Positions 21,948-30,642 of a stretch of 32,409 nt of DNA are shown here, piece by piece (position 1 is the first letter of the stretch; the number at the start of each line of letters is the position of its first letter). The notes below the pieces were generated by a model. That model did no database searches and was not told the origin of the DNA. It saw nothing but the letters and a program-made list of their open reading frames with translations. This stretch comes from Planctomycetaceae bacterium. Its GTDB lineage: Bacteria > Planctomycetota > Phycisphaerae > Sedimentisphaerales > Anaerohalosphaeraceae. The stretch covers positions 1 to 32,409 of the forward strand of contig JAJFTK010000105.1 of the NCBI GenBank assembly GCA_021372945.1. Reading direction: 5' to 3'. The position numbers and the translations under genes were made by a program.

Positions 21948-23141
21948 TTACGGAGTGGTTACATCGGAAGGCGCAGCGCCTGCGGCCAGTTCAGTGCCGT
22001 TCCTTCCCCAGCGTTGATACGCTTGAGCGGTACAGTAATCCACAAACCGGTCCATCTGATCAATATTGGCCTTACGCACGAGACGGTTAACAAAGTCACT
22101 ATACTGCTTCTGGCGAAACTCGAATTGCATCTGCTCTTCGACATTATTCTGCACCTCGGCAAAAGACTTGCAAATGCCTGGCTGATTGCTGGTCATTTTC
22201 AATATGAAAAAGTGTCCATCGTTTTCGATGGGTCCGCGGACTTGGCCGGCCTGCATCTGCACAGCCGCCGTCTCCAGCACATCGTAGGGCTTGGGCAGCG
22301 AACCTTCGCCGACGGTCACAGGCGTGACTTTACCGCCGATCGCGGCCAGCGGCCCATGCGACCATGTCCGGGCTAATTCGGCAAAATCTTCGCCGGCACT
22401 GGCTTTGCCGGTCAGCTCTTCGGCAAGCTGTCGTGCGGCCTGCTCACGGGTTTGATTTTCCGCGATCTGTTCAAGTTTTAGTTCGTTGGGCATGATGTCG
22501 ATCAGACTGAATTCGACCGTAGGCGCTTTGCAGAACTGCTCATCCTTGATGCGGTTGTAAAAGTCAACCAATTCATTATACGAGAACCGCTGGCTCTCCT
22601 TGAAGTTCTTGTTGATGTAAGATTGCGTCATGATCAGTTTTTTCTGGTAGGCGCGGAATGATCGCCAATCCATGCCCATTTCCTTGATCTTCTTTTCAGC
22701 GAGGGCGTAATTGTTGCCGTAACTCGAGACAAAACGCGAGATCTCGGAGTCGAGCGCTTTGTCGAGAGATTCGTCAATATTTTCGGGAGCGGATTTGCGG
22801 GCTTCCTGGTAAACCAGGATGTCAGTGACCTTGCCCTTGACGGCCTCGCGGATATAGGGTGCGGCGCCGGTTTCAAAGGCGTTCTTTTCCATTCGTACGG
22901 CTGCCGGCTGAAGGGTTTTTCTCGCCATATTCAGGATCTCCTCGGCGGTGATCGCTTCCGAATAGACAGCCAGCGTCATCCCGCCGGAAGCAGCGGGCAA
23001 ATCGTAATGATTTGACAGCGGGATGTGCTGCATTTGTTCCGGCGTGAATGTACCCTGGGGAATTCTGTTTCCTGAACAACCGCTCATCAGCATCACAGCC
23101 ACACAGGCCGACAGGCCCAGCGCAAGTGCCTTCTTGCTCAT
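21948..23141 (-). CDS. PpiC/SurA-type peptidyl-prolyl isomerase lipoprotein
   Basis: The 397-residue product has a lipoprotein signal peptide with lipobox LMSGC (Cys22). An N-terminal helical chaperone-like region (about 55-215, AEEILNMARKTLQP onward) precedes a parvulin domain (about 225-330), seen in FSLIDIMPNE, ASAGEDFAELARTWSHGPLA, GGKVTPVTVGEGSLPKPY and GPIENDGHFFILKM, and a C-terminal helix. PrsA and SurA have this layout and help exported proteins fold. GGAG lies 7 nt before the ATG. In a diderm host it would act in the periplasm, for example on outer-membrane proteins such as the barrel encoded next door. Confidence 0.87.
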   Translation of the reverse strand: MSKKALALGLSACVAVMLMSGCSGNRIPQGTFTPEQMQHIPLSNHYDLPAASGGMTLAVYSEAITAEEILNMARKTLQPAAVRMEKNAFETGAAPYIREAVKGKVTDILVYQEARKSAPENIDESLDKALDSEISRFVSSYGNNYALAEKKIKEMGMDWRSFRAYQKKLIMTQSYINKNFKESQRFSYNELVDFYNRIKDEQFCKAPTVEFSLIDIMPNELKLEQIAENQTREQAARQLAEELTGKASAGEDFAELARTWSHGPLAAIGGKVTPVTVGEGSLPKPYDVLETAAVQMQAGQVRGPIENDGHFFILKMTSNQPGICKSFAEVQNNVEEQMQFEFRQKQYSDFVNRLVRKANIDQMDRFVDYCTAQAYQRWGRNGTELAAGAAPSDVTTP

Positions 23142-23180
23142 AGCATTCTCCGTAATCGATCTCGAGGACGAGTTTGCAGG

Positions 23181-23209
23181 ATTATACGCTATTGCCGAAG
23201 TATTGAAAA
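23181..23209 (-). promoter_or_regulatory. Sigma-70 promoter of the PpiC-acpS operon
   Basis: TTTTCA (23209-23204), a 17-bp spacer and a perfect TATAAT (23186-23181) on the minus strand, about 40 nt upstream of the ATG at 23141. The rest of the divergent gap to 23440 shows no gene and no clear promoter for the beta-barrel gene. Confidence 0.65.
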
Positions 23210-23440
23210 CCTCTTTTTCGAGTAGATTTTGACCATGGATATCGACCTCTCAAGTCCTTTGACCACAAAAACTAAGCATTATGCTCATAGGATTTAAGGG
23301 TTTTGCTTATTTCGCGTTGTCAATCGATAACCTACACTTTACGAAATTTTGTAACAGCGGCCTTCAGCGGCGGAGGCGGTTGTGTGGACCGTCATAAGCT
23401 AAAAGGGAGCACGCTGTCGAGGCAAGAAAGGAATGAAACC

Positions 23441-23935
23441 ATGACGCACAAGATGTTGTTAGCAGCCAGTATCTTTTGCTTTGCTGTGTCGGCGATCGGG
23501 TTGGGACAAGGGTTCACTGCCGGAGACAAAATTTTCACCATCAGCGGCATCGGATCCAGCACTGAAGGATTCGAGGATAACGCATTTGCTGCACAGGCCG
23601 AACTGGGGTATTTCCTGACGGATGCGTGGGAAATCGACCTTCGGCAGGCCGTGTCTATCCTCGACGAGCCGGGCAGCGATGATGACTGGGCCGGCAGGAC
23701 CGTCCTTTCTCTCGATTACAATTTTAACATGGGATGCATTGTTCCCTTCGTCGGGTTTAACGCCGGTTGGCAGTATGGGGATGTTATGGATACGTGCATT
23801 GGAGGTCCCGAGGCGGGTCTGAGATGGTTCGTTAATGATACCACTTATATACAATTGAGAGCCGAATACGAGTGCATCTCTGACAAGCTCGACACCGGTT
23901 ACTTCTACTCGCTTGGCGTAGGTTTCAGATTCTAA
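23441..23935 (+). CDS. Small outer-membrane beta-barrel protein
   Basis: The 164-residue product starts MTHKMLLAASIFCFAVSAIG, a signal peptide with likely cleavage after GLGQG; AAAGGA lies upstream of the ATG. I reject the start 46 codons earlier, which precedes the signal. The mature part is made of alternating amphipathic strands (AAQAELGYFLTDAWEIDLRQ, TVLSLDYNFN, GPEAGLRWFVNDTTYIQLRA) and ends GVGFRF with the terminal Phe that the BAM machinery reads. This is the OmpX/OmpW-like small-barrel pattern, probably eight strands. It is monocistronic with its own terminator. Confidence 0.85.
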   Translation: MTHKMLLAASIFCFAVSAIGLGQGFTAGDKIFTISGIGSSTEGFEDNAFAAQAELGYFLTDAWEIDLRQAVSILDEPGSDDDWAGRTVLSLDYNFNMGCIVPFVGFNAGWQYGDVMDTCIGGPEAGLRWFVNDTTYIQLRAEYECISDKLDTGYFYSLGVGFRF

Positions 23936-23976
23936 GAGTTTGTGTTCTGTTTGCAGACTGGCAGCATGCGGACTGG

Positions 23977-24024
23977 CACGGGGTATTATAGGCCTGTAAG
24001 GCAGGCGTAATACCCCGTGTCTTT
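23977..24024 (+). terminator. Strong hairpin terminator after the beta-barrel gene
   Basis: A 12-bp perfect inverted repeat (CACGGGGTATTA with TAATACCCCGTG) is followed by TCTTT. It lies 42 nt after the stop at 23935. Confidence 0.75.
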
Positions 24025-24065
24025 GCTATGCGCCGCCTTTGCACCCGCGGAAAAGGAATTTCCGC

Positions 24066-24095
24066 TTGACAATAGGCGATTTGAGCGAGTATAAG
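24066..24095 (+). promoter_or_regulatory. Sigma-70 promoter of tRNA-Gly
   Basis: A perfect TTGACA (24066-24071), an 18-bp spacer and TATAAG (24090-24095). The predicted start lies about 10 nt before the tRNA 5' end. Confidence 0.8.
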
Positions 24096-24113
24096 TTGCT
24101 GCACAAGCGTCTG

Positions 24114-24184
24114 GCGGGTGTAGTTCAGTGGTAGAACGTCAGCTTCCCAAGCTGGATACGCGTGTTCGATTCACGTCACCCGCA
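24114..24184 (+). tRNA. tRNA-Gly, anticodon CCC
   Basis: The acceptor stem GCGGGTG pairs perfectly with CACCCGC. The D arm is GTTCAGTGGTAGAAC, the anticodon stem TCAGC/GCTGG encloses TTCCCAA (anticodon CCC), and the T arm contains TTCGATT. The variable loop is short. The 3' CCA is not encoded (the gene ends A, then TC). It reads glycine GGG codons. Decamer repeats typical of an integration site follow immediately. Confidence 0.95.
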
Positions 24185-24187
24185 TCT

Positions 24188-24378
24188 TGACTGTAAATGA
24201 CTGCACGTGACTGCAAGTGACTGCAAGTGACTAAATTCCGATTTTACCAAGGTTTACGGCACTTCTTCAAGATTTTACGCATCGTCAATAGCCCTCCAAA
24301 TTGACAGCAAGTGACTACAAGTGACTCCAGCGGTACACATTTTTTACCAGTTTACTGCAAGCGCCACTGCAAGCGCAA
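24188..24378. repeat. Decamer direct-repeat clusters downstream of tRNA-Gly
   Basis: Five contiguous 10-bp units of the form TGACTGCAAG lie at 24188-24237 (TGACTGTAAA, TGACTGCACG, TGACTGCAAG twice, TGACTAAATT). Three more lie at 24302-24331 (TGACAGCAAG, TGACTACAAG, TGACTCCAGC), and two ACTGCAAGCG units at 24355-24376. The exact 10-bp phase puts every unit on the same face of the helix. Position beside a tRNA 3' end suggests integrase arm-type sites. The rest of the 520-bp gap up to 24704 holds short open frames with no recognised product and presumably the cas promoter; no integrase gene is visible. Confidence 0.75.
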
Positions 24379-24704
24379 GCATTAGTTTCCACGAATTTCG
24401 GCCGTGTGCCGGCCTCATTGTGAGACTGGGGTTTGTGCTGCGGTCAGCGGAGGATCTCGCAACACGGGCCAACGTGGGGCGATGTGGCAAAGTGTTTTGA
24501 AGAAGATTCCTGAATTATTTAATTTCGGCTTGCTTAGTCGCATAATGTCGATATGATTCAACAGAAGATTAATGGAGTTCTTGGGTATGCCTTTCCTCCT
24601 CTGACCAATTTTGGAGATTGGTTTGGAAGTCCCGTTGATCTGCTTTGGCTACGAGGGCGGATTTGCTGGAATAGACCTGTATGCCCAGGCAAGGGAGAGT
24701 GCGG

Positions 24705-26996
24705 ATGTATTATGCACACACATCGCCGGAAGGCGGCGGTGACTGGCAAGAATTGAAGGACCACCTTGAGGGAACCGCAAAGTTGGCACAAGAGTTTGCC
24801 TCCACATTCGGTGCGGGCGAATTGGGCTATATCGCAGGGCTTCTGCATGATTTTGGGAAATATACGCGTGCATTCCAAGACTATCTGAAGCGAAGTATGG
24901 CTGGCGAAGGAGTGAGTCGCGGTGAAGTTATTCATGCCTTGCAAGGCGCAAAGTTTGCGAATGAGGCGATCAGTGATTCTGTGATTGCTGACATTATTTG
25001 CAACGTACTCGCGACCCATCACGGAGGCTTGTTCGATAGCATTACCGATGGCCAAAGAACATTGATTCGCAAAATAGACCAAAGCGAGAACAAACTTCAT
25101 TACGAGGAGGCAAGAAAGGAATTCAGCCCCAGCATCAACGAAGCGGAACTAAAAACAGAAATCATAAATTTCTGTGGCACAGGCCACTCAAAAGATTTGA
25201 ATCCACTCTTTATGCTGCATTTCCTGACAAAGGCAATTTATTCCTGTGTAGTTGATGCAGATAGATGCAACAGTGCAGGTTTGGAAATCAATGATACGAG
25301 ACCGGACTGGGTGAAGTTGATTCAACAGTTGGATGCTTATCTGACCTCCTTTGGTGAGGACAGCGACATTGATAGAGTTCGAAAGAGTATTTCCGAACAA
25401 TGTCGGGAAGGAGGTGGTCGACAGCAGGGGATTTACACGCTGTCTGTTCCTACGGGTGGAGGAAAGACGTTGTCGAGCTTAAGGTTTGCCTTGGCTCATG
25501 CTCGAAAGCACAACCTGAAGCGTATTATTTATGTTATTCCTTATCTGTCCATTCTGGATCAAACTGCATCCAAGATGTATGAAGTTTTTACTGATGATAG
25601 CGGCGAATTAATATTGGAGCATCATTCCAATATTGAATTGCCGGAAAACGACGATGATGACGAGCGGCATCGACTGTTAACTTCCCGTTGGGACAGCCCG
25701 ATTGTCTTGACCACAATGGTGCAGTTTCTTGAGACGGTTTACAGCAATCGGGCATCAAAACTACGGAAATTTCACAATATGTCGGAGACAGTTTTGATTT
25801 TTGATGAAATCCAAGCTTTGCCGATAAAATGTGTCCACCTGTTCAATGAGGTAGCCAATTTTTTGCAGACCTTTGGAAAAACAACCATTTTGCTTTGTAC
25901 TGCAACGCAACCGCATCTGCACAAGACCGAGCGCCCGGTACGATTGTCTGACAATCCGGATATCGTCAACATTACGTCGGATAAACTGAAAGTATTTGAA
26001 CGGGTTTGCATTGAAGATAAAACTCAATCTGTCATGGATCATAAGCAAATCGCGGAGCTGGTTGTAAAACAAATTAAGCAGAACAAAAGCACGTTGGTCA
26101 TTCTGAACACCAAAGGTGATGCCCGTCAGGTATATGAGCAGTGCAAAAAGGTTGAATGTGAAAAAGCATTTTTAACAACAGATCTATGTCCGGCACACCG
26201 TCTGAGTATTCTTGATCGTTTGCGGAAGAATCTCAAACCAGAAACTAGAAAGTTAACTTTGTGCGTCAGCACACAACTTATCGAGGCTGGCGTGGACGTG
26301 TCGTTTGACTGTGTAATTCGCGCAAAAGCTGGTATGGATAGCATTATTCAGGCCGCGGGTCGCTGCAATCGTAATAGAGAAAACGCGATGCCTCAATCGG
26401 TGTTTGTCATCGACGTACAGGATGAAAAGCTGACCTATCTCCCAGAAATTCAAGATGGAAAAGCCGTAACGGCAAGAGTGTTTCGTGAAAATCAGGATAG
26501 CAATCTGTTAAGCGAAAAGGTTATAGAGCGGTTTTATTACTACTATTTCCATGCCCAGAAAAACAAAATGGATTTTGACGTACAAGGCAAACAAACAACT
26601 ATATATAGCTTACTCAGTGACAATCCATTAGGAACTGTGGCTTACCGCAACAGAAATAGAAACATCTATGCAGGATTACCATGTGCCTTTCAAACCGCGG
26701 CGGAAGCTTTCTCCGTTATTGAAGGTGCCCAAATCGGTGTGGTTGTTCCCTACGGCGACGCTTTAAAACTCATTAATAAGTTTGAGAATTATTATATACC
26801 GAAAGATAAATTACGGATTCTGAAGCAATTACAGAAGTACACCGTATCCGTTTATTCCAACTGGATGCACAGACTCGAATCCGTACGGGCCATCGAAGCA
26901 ATTGATGACACTTTTTACTTACTGAGTCCGGATTATTATGACTCAGAAGAATATGGGTTGAGGCGTGAGGCGTTATTTTCATATTTGAATGTGTAA
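24705..26996 (+). CDS. cas3: Cas3 helicase-nuclease, type I-C
   Basis: The 763-residue product is a full Cas3. The HD nuclease domain (about 1-210) shows His20, the His48-Asp49 pair in GLLHDFGK, and ATHHGG. The SF2 helicase follows with Walker A VPTGGGKT (Lys254), the DEAD-box variant DEIQ (Asp367), ATQPH, LIEAGVDVSFD, and motif VI QAAGRCNRN (from Gln549). Cas3 is recruited by Cascade to the R-loop and unwinds and degrades the target. The ATG at 24705, with GGGAG 8 nt upstream, is preferred over one 8 codons earlier. It is first in the cas operon. G+C is visibly lower than in the genes left of the tRNA. Confidence 0.96.
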   Translation: MYYAHTSPEGGGDWQELKDHLEGTAKLAQEFASTFGAGELGYIAGLLHDFGKYTRAFQDYLKRSMAGEGVSRGEVIHALQGAKFANEAISDSVIADIICNVLATHHGGLFDSITDGQRTLIRKIDQSENKLHYEEARKEFSPSINEAELKTEIINFCGTGHSKDLNPLFMLHFLTKAIYSCVVDADRCNSAGLEINDTRPDWVKLIQQLDAYLTSFGEDSDIDRVRKSISEQCREGGGRQQGIYTLSVPTGGGKTLSSLRFALAHARKHNLKRIIYVIPYLSILDQTASKMYEVFTDDSGELILEHHSNIELPENDDDDERHRLLTSRWDSPIVLTTMVQFLETVYSNRASKLRKFHNMSETVLIFDEIQALPIKCVHLFNEVANFLQTFGKTTILLCTATQPHLHKTERPVRLSDNPDIVNITSDKLKVFERVCIEDKTQSVMDHKQIAELVVKQIKQNKSTLVILNTKGDARQVYEQCKKVECEKAFLTTDLCPAHRLSILDRLRKNLKPETRKLTLCVSTQLIEAGVDVSFDCVIRAKAGMDSIIQAAGRCNRNRENAMPQSVFVIDVQDEKLTYLPEIQDGKAVTARVFRENQDSNLLSEKVIERFYYYYFHAQKNKMDFDVQGKQTTIYSLLSDNPLGTVAYRNRNRNIYAGLPCAFQTAAEAFSVIEGAQIGVVVPYGDALKLINKFENYYIPKDKLRILKQLQKYTVSVYSNWMHRLESVRAIEAIDDTFYLLSPDYYDSEEYGLRREALFSYLNV

Positions 26997-27013
26997 TCAA
27001 AGGCAGGTGTTAA

Positions 27014-27793
27014 ATGAGTAAAAAAAGAAATTCGGTCGAATTTAAGGTCACGGGACGATATGCCTTATTCTCTGATCCTGTTACACGGGTGGGCGGTGAG
27101 AAGTTTTCATATCAGGTCCCAACCTATCAGGCACTCAAAGGCATTCTTGAAAGTGTCTACTGGAAACCAACTCTGATTTGGGTCATCGATGCTGTACGAG
27201 TCATGAAAAAGATTCAGACTGAATCTAAAGGAATCAAAACGCTGCAAATGGACGGAATATATCCAAGCCAGAAAAATCCCAAAGTGAAAGAGTCTGCATT
27301 GAATGATCTTTCCTATTACACTTACTTGCAAGATGTTGAATATCAGGTTCTTGCCCATTTTGAATGGAATAAGTATCGTGAGGAACTTATCAATGACCGG
27401 AACGAACATAAGCACCACAACATTGCCAAGCGAAGTATCAACAGAGGGGGACGGCGTGACATATTTCTCGGCACTCGTGAATGCCAGGGTTATGTTGAAG
27501 AATGTATTTTCGGCGAGGAAAAGGGTTTTTATGATCAATATGGAGACCTGGACTTCGGTGTTATGTTTCACGGATATGACTATCCCGATGAAACGGGAGA
27601 AGACGAACTTGTAGTCCGCTTATGGAGGGCAAAAATGAAAGATGGTTTAATTGAATTTCCAGCCCCAAAGGATTGCGATCATTCCTTGCGGCGATTTATA
27701 CGGAAAATGACAGCAAAGGAATTTGAGAACAATCGTAACTTCACGCTCATCGACAATGATCTCTGCATGGCTGATTTGAGGAAGGAGGATTGA
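27014..27793 (+). CDS. cas5c: Cas5c (Cas5d), crRNA-processing Cascade subunit
   Basis: A 259-residue RAMP-family protein of type I-C. It opens with the family pattern [20 protein letters not shown] and [20 protein letters not shown], followed by [20 protein letters not shown], which is diagnostic. In type I-C systems there is no Cas6, and Cas5 cuts the repeat hairpin of pre-crRNA and then holds the 5' handle. A Lys-His pair at [10 protein letters not shown] sits where the catalytic residues of studied Cas5d enzymes lie. It starts 17 nt after cas3 and ends 1 nt before cas8c. Confidence 0.94.
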   Translation: MSKKRNSVEFKVTGRYALFSDPVTRVGGEKFSYQVPTYQALKGILESVYWKPTLIWVIDAVRVMKKIQTESKGIKTLQMDGIYPSQKNPKVKESALNDLSYYTYLQDVEYQVLAHFEWNKYREELINDRNEHKHHNIAKRSINRGGRRDIFLGTRECQGYVEECIFGEEKGFYDQYGDLDFGVMFHGYDYPDETGEDELVVRLWRAKMKDGLIEFPAPKDCDHSLRRFIRKMTAKEFENNRNFTLIDNDLCMADLRKED

Positions 27794-27794
27794 A

Positions 27795-29792
27795 ATGGGA
27801 TTCTGGCAGCATTTAGCGGACAGCTACGATCGAAACGCCGAAGCATTGAAGTTAACGTATCCGCTTTCAACAACTTCGGTTTCAAATAATGCGGATATGA
27901 TTGTAGTGATCGTTATCGACAGTGAAGGTAATTTTGTTCGTTTTGAAAAAATGGACAAGAGGTCTTCCGGAAATAAAAGGGGGCCGGGAAATCCGCTCCT
28001 CAATATCACAATTCCTGTGACGGAAGAGAGCATGGGGCGTTCAAGTGGTATCGCACCGCACCCAGTGTTTGATCAATATGAATATCTAAGGGGAGATGGT
28101 AAAAAATATGATGCCTATATTGATCAATTGAGGGGCTTCTCAGAGTGTGAATTCGCACCGAAACAGGTTAAAGCTATTTTCCAATACATTTCGAAAAAGA
28201 GTGTTGAGAAAGATCTGTCTCAGTTAAACCCAAAAGACAAAACAAACATCATATTCAAGGTTGAAATACCGGGCAATCCGCAGCCAAAAGTATGGGAAGA
28301 TGAGACATTCTTTAAAGCCTGGCACCAATACTATTTATTAGTAAAGAGTCAACGGGCTGGTGCGAAAATAATGGCCATGAAAGAATTGGTCGAAAACGAG
28401 AAGTTGTCATCACAGGAAAAGGAGCAGTTGAAAGAGCATGCAATGCTGAAAGATATGACATCAGTGGACTATATTACTGGTGTTGAACAGCCAACAGCCG
28501 TATATCATCCGAAAAAAATCTCAAATGCATCGGCAAATTCAAAACTTATTTCTGATAACGATAAAATGAATTACACGTTCCGGGGTAAATTCAGCAAATC
28601 ATCAGAAGCCGTATCCATCGGTTATGAAACTACTCAAAAGGCGCATCAGTTTTTGAGATATCTCATCAGCGATCGGGGATATTACTGCGGTGAACAGGTG
28701 ATTTTGTCTTTCACAATTGGCTCAATGGAAAACGTATTGCCGCCGCCGATAGAAGAAAAGAGTATTTGGAGCATTTTGCGGGGATCTGTATCGCAAACGG
28801 AGAATGATAAACAGATATATCTTCGTGCTGAAACTGGTTTTGATTATGGCGATGCGCTTAGAAAGTCGCTGGCTGGTTATAGTTACGGTAAAGCACTAAA
28901 ACAACATGCCAGAACGGCAGTAATGGCGTTAGACGCAGCTACGACAGGACGATTGTCCATCACTTTTTACCGTGAATTAGATCAGACCGATTATCTTGAA
29001 AAAATAGCTGACTGGCATGATAAGTGTAAATGGCATCAGAAATTCTGGGACAAGGAAACCAAGAAATATATCCTTTACACTGGAGCGCCGTCCGTTGACA
29101 AATTTATTGAGGCCGTTCATGGCAAGGCCCGTGGCGGTAAGGATGAGAGCTATATAAAAATCAAGAAGGCAGCTCGGGAAAGGTTGCTTCGTTGTATGTT
29201 TGACGGTGCACCTTTACCAATGGACTTCGTCGTGTCGGCAATTCGACGCTCTTCAAATCCATTGGGAATCATAAACAATGGGAAGTTTGACCGCAATGGT
29301 TTTGACCAGGTTGTATCAACAACATGTGCGTTGGTACGGAAGTTTTATCAACAAATTGGAAAAGAGGACTATAAAATGAGCATTGAATCCAACAGAACAG
29401 ATCGCGATTACATTTATGGTAGGTTGCTTGGTGCGGCAGATAAACTGGAGGAATATGCCCTGTACAAAAAGGATAATAAATCTGAACGTGCTACTGCCGC
29501 GATTCGATATATGCAAGCCTTTGCCCAACGACCGTTCAGAACATGGCAGACAATACATGGTTGTCTTAATCCGTATATTCAGAAAGTGAAAGGAGGATTT
29601 GCATTTAATGAAATTCAAACGATAAAGGATATCTTCATGTCTGGCGACTACGAAAATGATGCGCCATTGAACGGCTCATATTTAATAGGTTACTACCATG
29701 AACGAGCTTACATTGACAGCCTTATAGAAGCTGCCGGTAAAAAAAACAACCTTCCCATGTTACGAAAAGGAGAACAAAATGACGGACAATAA
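27795..29792 (+). CDS. cas8c: Cas8c (Csd1), large subunit of type I-C Cascade
   Basis: The 665-residue product is of ordinary Cas8c/Csd1 length, a little above average. An AAGGAGG sequence lies 6 nt before the ATG. Family landmarks include the N-terminal YYPLS-like LTYPLSTTSVS, GYETTQKAHQFLRYLISDRG near the middle, and DAATTGRLSITFYREL, which is well conserved. Cas8c reads the PAM and starts R-loop formation. The last 138 codons are probably also translated separately as Cas11c. The 3' end overlaps cas7 by 14 nt. Confidence 0.94.
   Translation: MGFWQHLADSYDRNAEALKLTYPLSTTSVSNNADMIVVIVIDSEGNFVRFEKMDKRSSGNKRGPGNPLLNITIPVTEESMGRSSGIAPHPVFDQYEYLRGDGKKYDAYIDQLRGFSECEFAPKQVKAIFQYISKKSVEKDLSQLNPKDKTNIIFKVEIPGNPQPKVWEDETFFKAWHQYYLLVKSQRAGAKIMAMKELVENEKLSSQEKEQLKEHAMLKDMTSVDYITGVEQPTAVYHPKKISNASANSKLISDNDKMNYTFRGKFSKSSEAVSIGYETTQKAHQFLRYLISDRGYYCGEQVILSFTIGSMENVLPPPIEEKSIWSILRGSVSQTENDKQIYLRAETGFDYGDALRKSLAGYSYGKALKQHARTAVMALDAATTGRLSITFYRELDQTDYLEKIADWHDKCKWHQKFWDKETKKYILYTGAPSVDKFIEAVHGKARGGKDESYIKIKKAARERLLRCMFDGAPLPMDFVVSAIRRSSNPLGIINNGKFDRNGFDQVVSTTCALVRKFYQQIGKEDYKMSIESNRTDRDYIYGRLLGAADKLEEYALYKKDNKSERATAAIRYMQAFAQRPFRTWQTIHGCLNPYIQKVKGGFAFNEIQTIKDIFMSGDYENDAPLNGSYLIGYYHERAYIDSLIEAAGKKNNLPMLRKGEQNDGQ
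29376..29792 (+). CDS. cas11c: Cas11c small subunit from an internal cas8c start
   Basis: An ATG at 29376, in frame with cas8c (codon 528), has AAAGAGGA with GAGG 8 nt upstream. This is a much better ribosome site than internal Met codons normally have. The product would be 138 residues (MSIESNRTDRDYIYGRLL onward), all helical, matching the small subunit that coats the R-loop in type I-C Cascade. Separate translation from within cas8 has been shown experimentally for type I-C and some other class 1 systems; here it is inferred from the site, frame and position. Confidence 0.75.
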   Translation: MSIESNRTDRDYIYGRLLGAADKLEEYALYKKDNKSERATAAIRYMQAFAQRPFRTWQTIHGCLNPYIQKVKGGFAFNEIQTIKDIFMSGDYENDAPLNGSYLIGYYHERAYIDSLIEAAGKKNNLPMLRKGEQNDGQ

Positions 29793-30642
29793 ATCCCTTT
29801 CAAACAAGATTGATTTCGCGGTGGTTATCTCCGTGAAACGGGCAAACCCGAATGGCGATCCCCTCAATGGAAATCGCCCACGCCAAACTTATAATGGTTA
29901 CGGCGAAATCTCTGATGTATGTCTCAAGCGCAAAATCCGGAATCGATTGCAGGATATGGGCGAATCTATTTTTGTGCAATCTGATGACAACCGTGCTCCG
30001 GGCGATGAATTCCGTTCCCTTAATGATCGGTTCAATGCGGCAAATCTTTCTGATACGCGAAAAGACTCCTGTGTCAGATGGTTTGATGTTCGTGCCTTTG
30101 GCCAAGTGTTTGCATTCAAAAAAAAGGTGAAGGGAAGGAAGGGGTTGGATTCGGAAGCGTCAGAAGAGAATGCTGATGCAGTATCCATAGGCATACGGGG
30201 GCCCGTTACCATTCAGAGCGCATTCAGTATTGAGCCTATCATGCCCGATAGTCTGCAAATCGTCAAGAGCGTTAATCTCGAAACCGAACGGAACCCTGAT
30301 AAAAAAGCCGCTGATACGATGGGTATGAAGCACCGCGTCGATAAGGGAATTTATGTGACGTATGGAGCTATTAACACACAATTGGCCTGCAAAACAAGTT
30401 TTTCAGATGTGGATGCGGAAAAACTGAAGACTGCCCTACAAACCTTATTTGTGAATGACGTGTCTTCTGCCCGCCCGGAAGGAAGCATGGAAGTGGTCAA
30501 GGTAATCTGGTGGAAGCATAGCAGCCCCAATGGTCAATATTCTTCGGCGAAAGTACACAGAAGTCTAAAGGTTAGCAAAGAGGGAAAAATTGACTTTGAC
30601 AAACTGGATGGTTTGTCCCCTGAAGTTATTGACGGCCTTTAA
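29779..30642 (+). CDS. cas7c: Cas7c (Csd2), Cascade backbone subunit
   Basis: A 287-residue RAMP protein with the Csd2/Cas7 opening DFAVVISVKRANPNGDPLNG, then YGEISDVCLKRKIRNRLQD, DVRAFGQVFAF, IRGPVTIQSAFSIEPI and MGMKHRVDKGIYVTYGAINT, all family landmarks. Several copies line the crRNA spacer. AAGGAG lies 6 nt before the ATG, inside the 3' end of cas8c. The stop TAA shares its last A with the ATG of cas4. Confidence 0.96.
   Translation: MTDNKSLSNKIDFAVVISVKRANPNGDPLNGNRPRQTYNGYGEISDVCLKRKIRNRLQDMGESIFVQSDDNRAPGDEFRSLNDRFNAANLSDTRKDSCVRWFDVRAFGQVFAFKKKVKGRKGLDSEASEENADAVSIGIRGPVTIQSAFSIEPIMPDSLQIVKSVNLETERNPDKKAADTMGMKHRVDKGIYVTYGAINTQLACKTSFSDVDAEKLKTALQTLFVNDVSSARPEGSMEVVKVIWWKHSSPNGQYSSAKVHRSLKVSKEGKIDFDKLDGLSPEVIDGL

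Noticed and set aside
23303..23440. N-terminal extension of the beta-barrel protein
   Set aside because: It would place the clear signal peptide 46 residues inside the protein; the ATG at 23441 fits both the signal and the ribosome site.
24188..24378. A CRISPR array beside the cas operon
   Set aside because: The units are 10 bp, contiguous and diverged, with no 30-odd-bp repeats or spacers of even length. The real array should follow cas2 beyond the right edge.
24493..24508. Sigma-54-like TGGCAAAGTGTTTTGA upstream of cas3
   Set aside because: The invariant GC at -12 is missing.
24553..24756. 67-residue ORF just before cas3
   Set aside because: It overlaps the cas3 start, lacks a ribosome site, and its sequence has no recognisable pattern.
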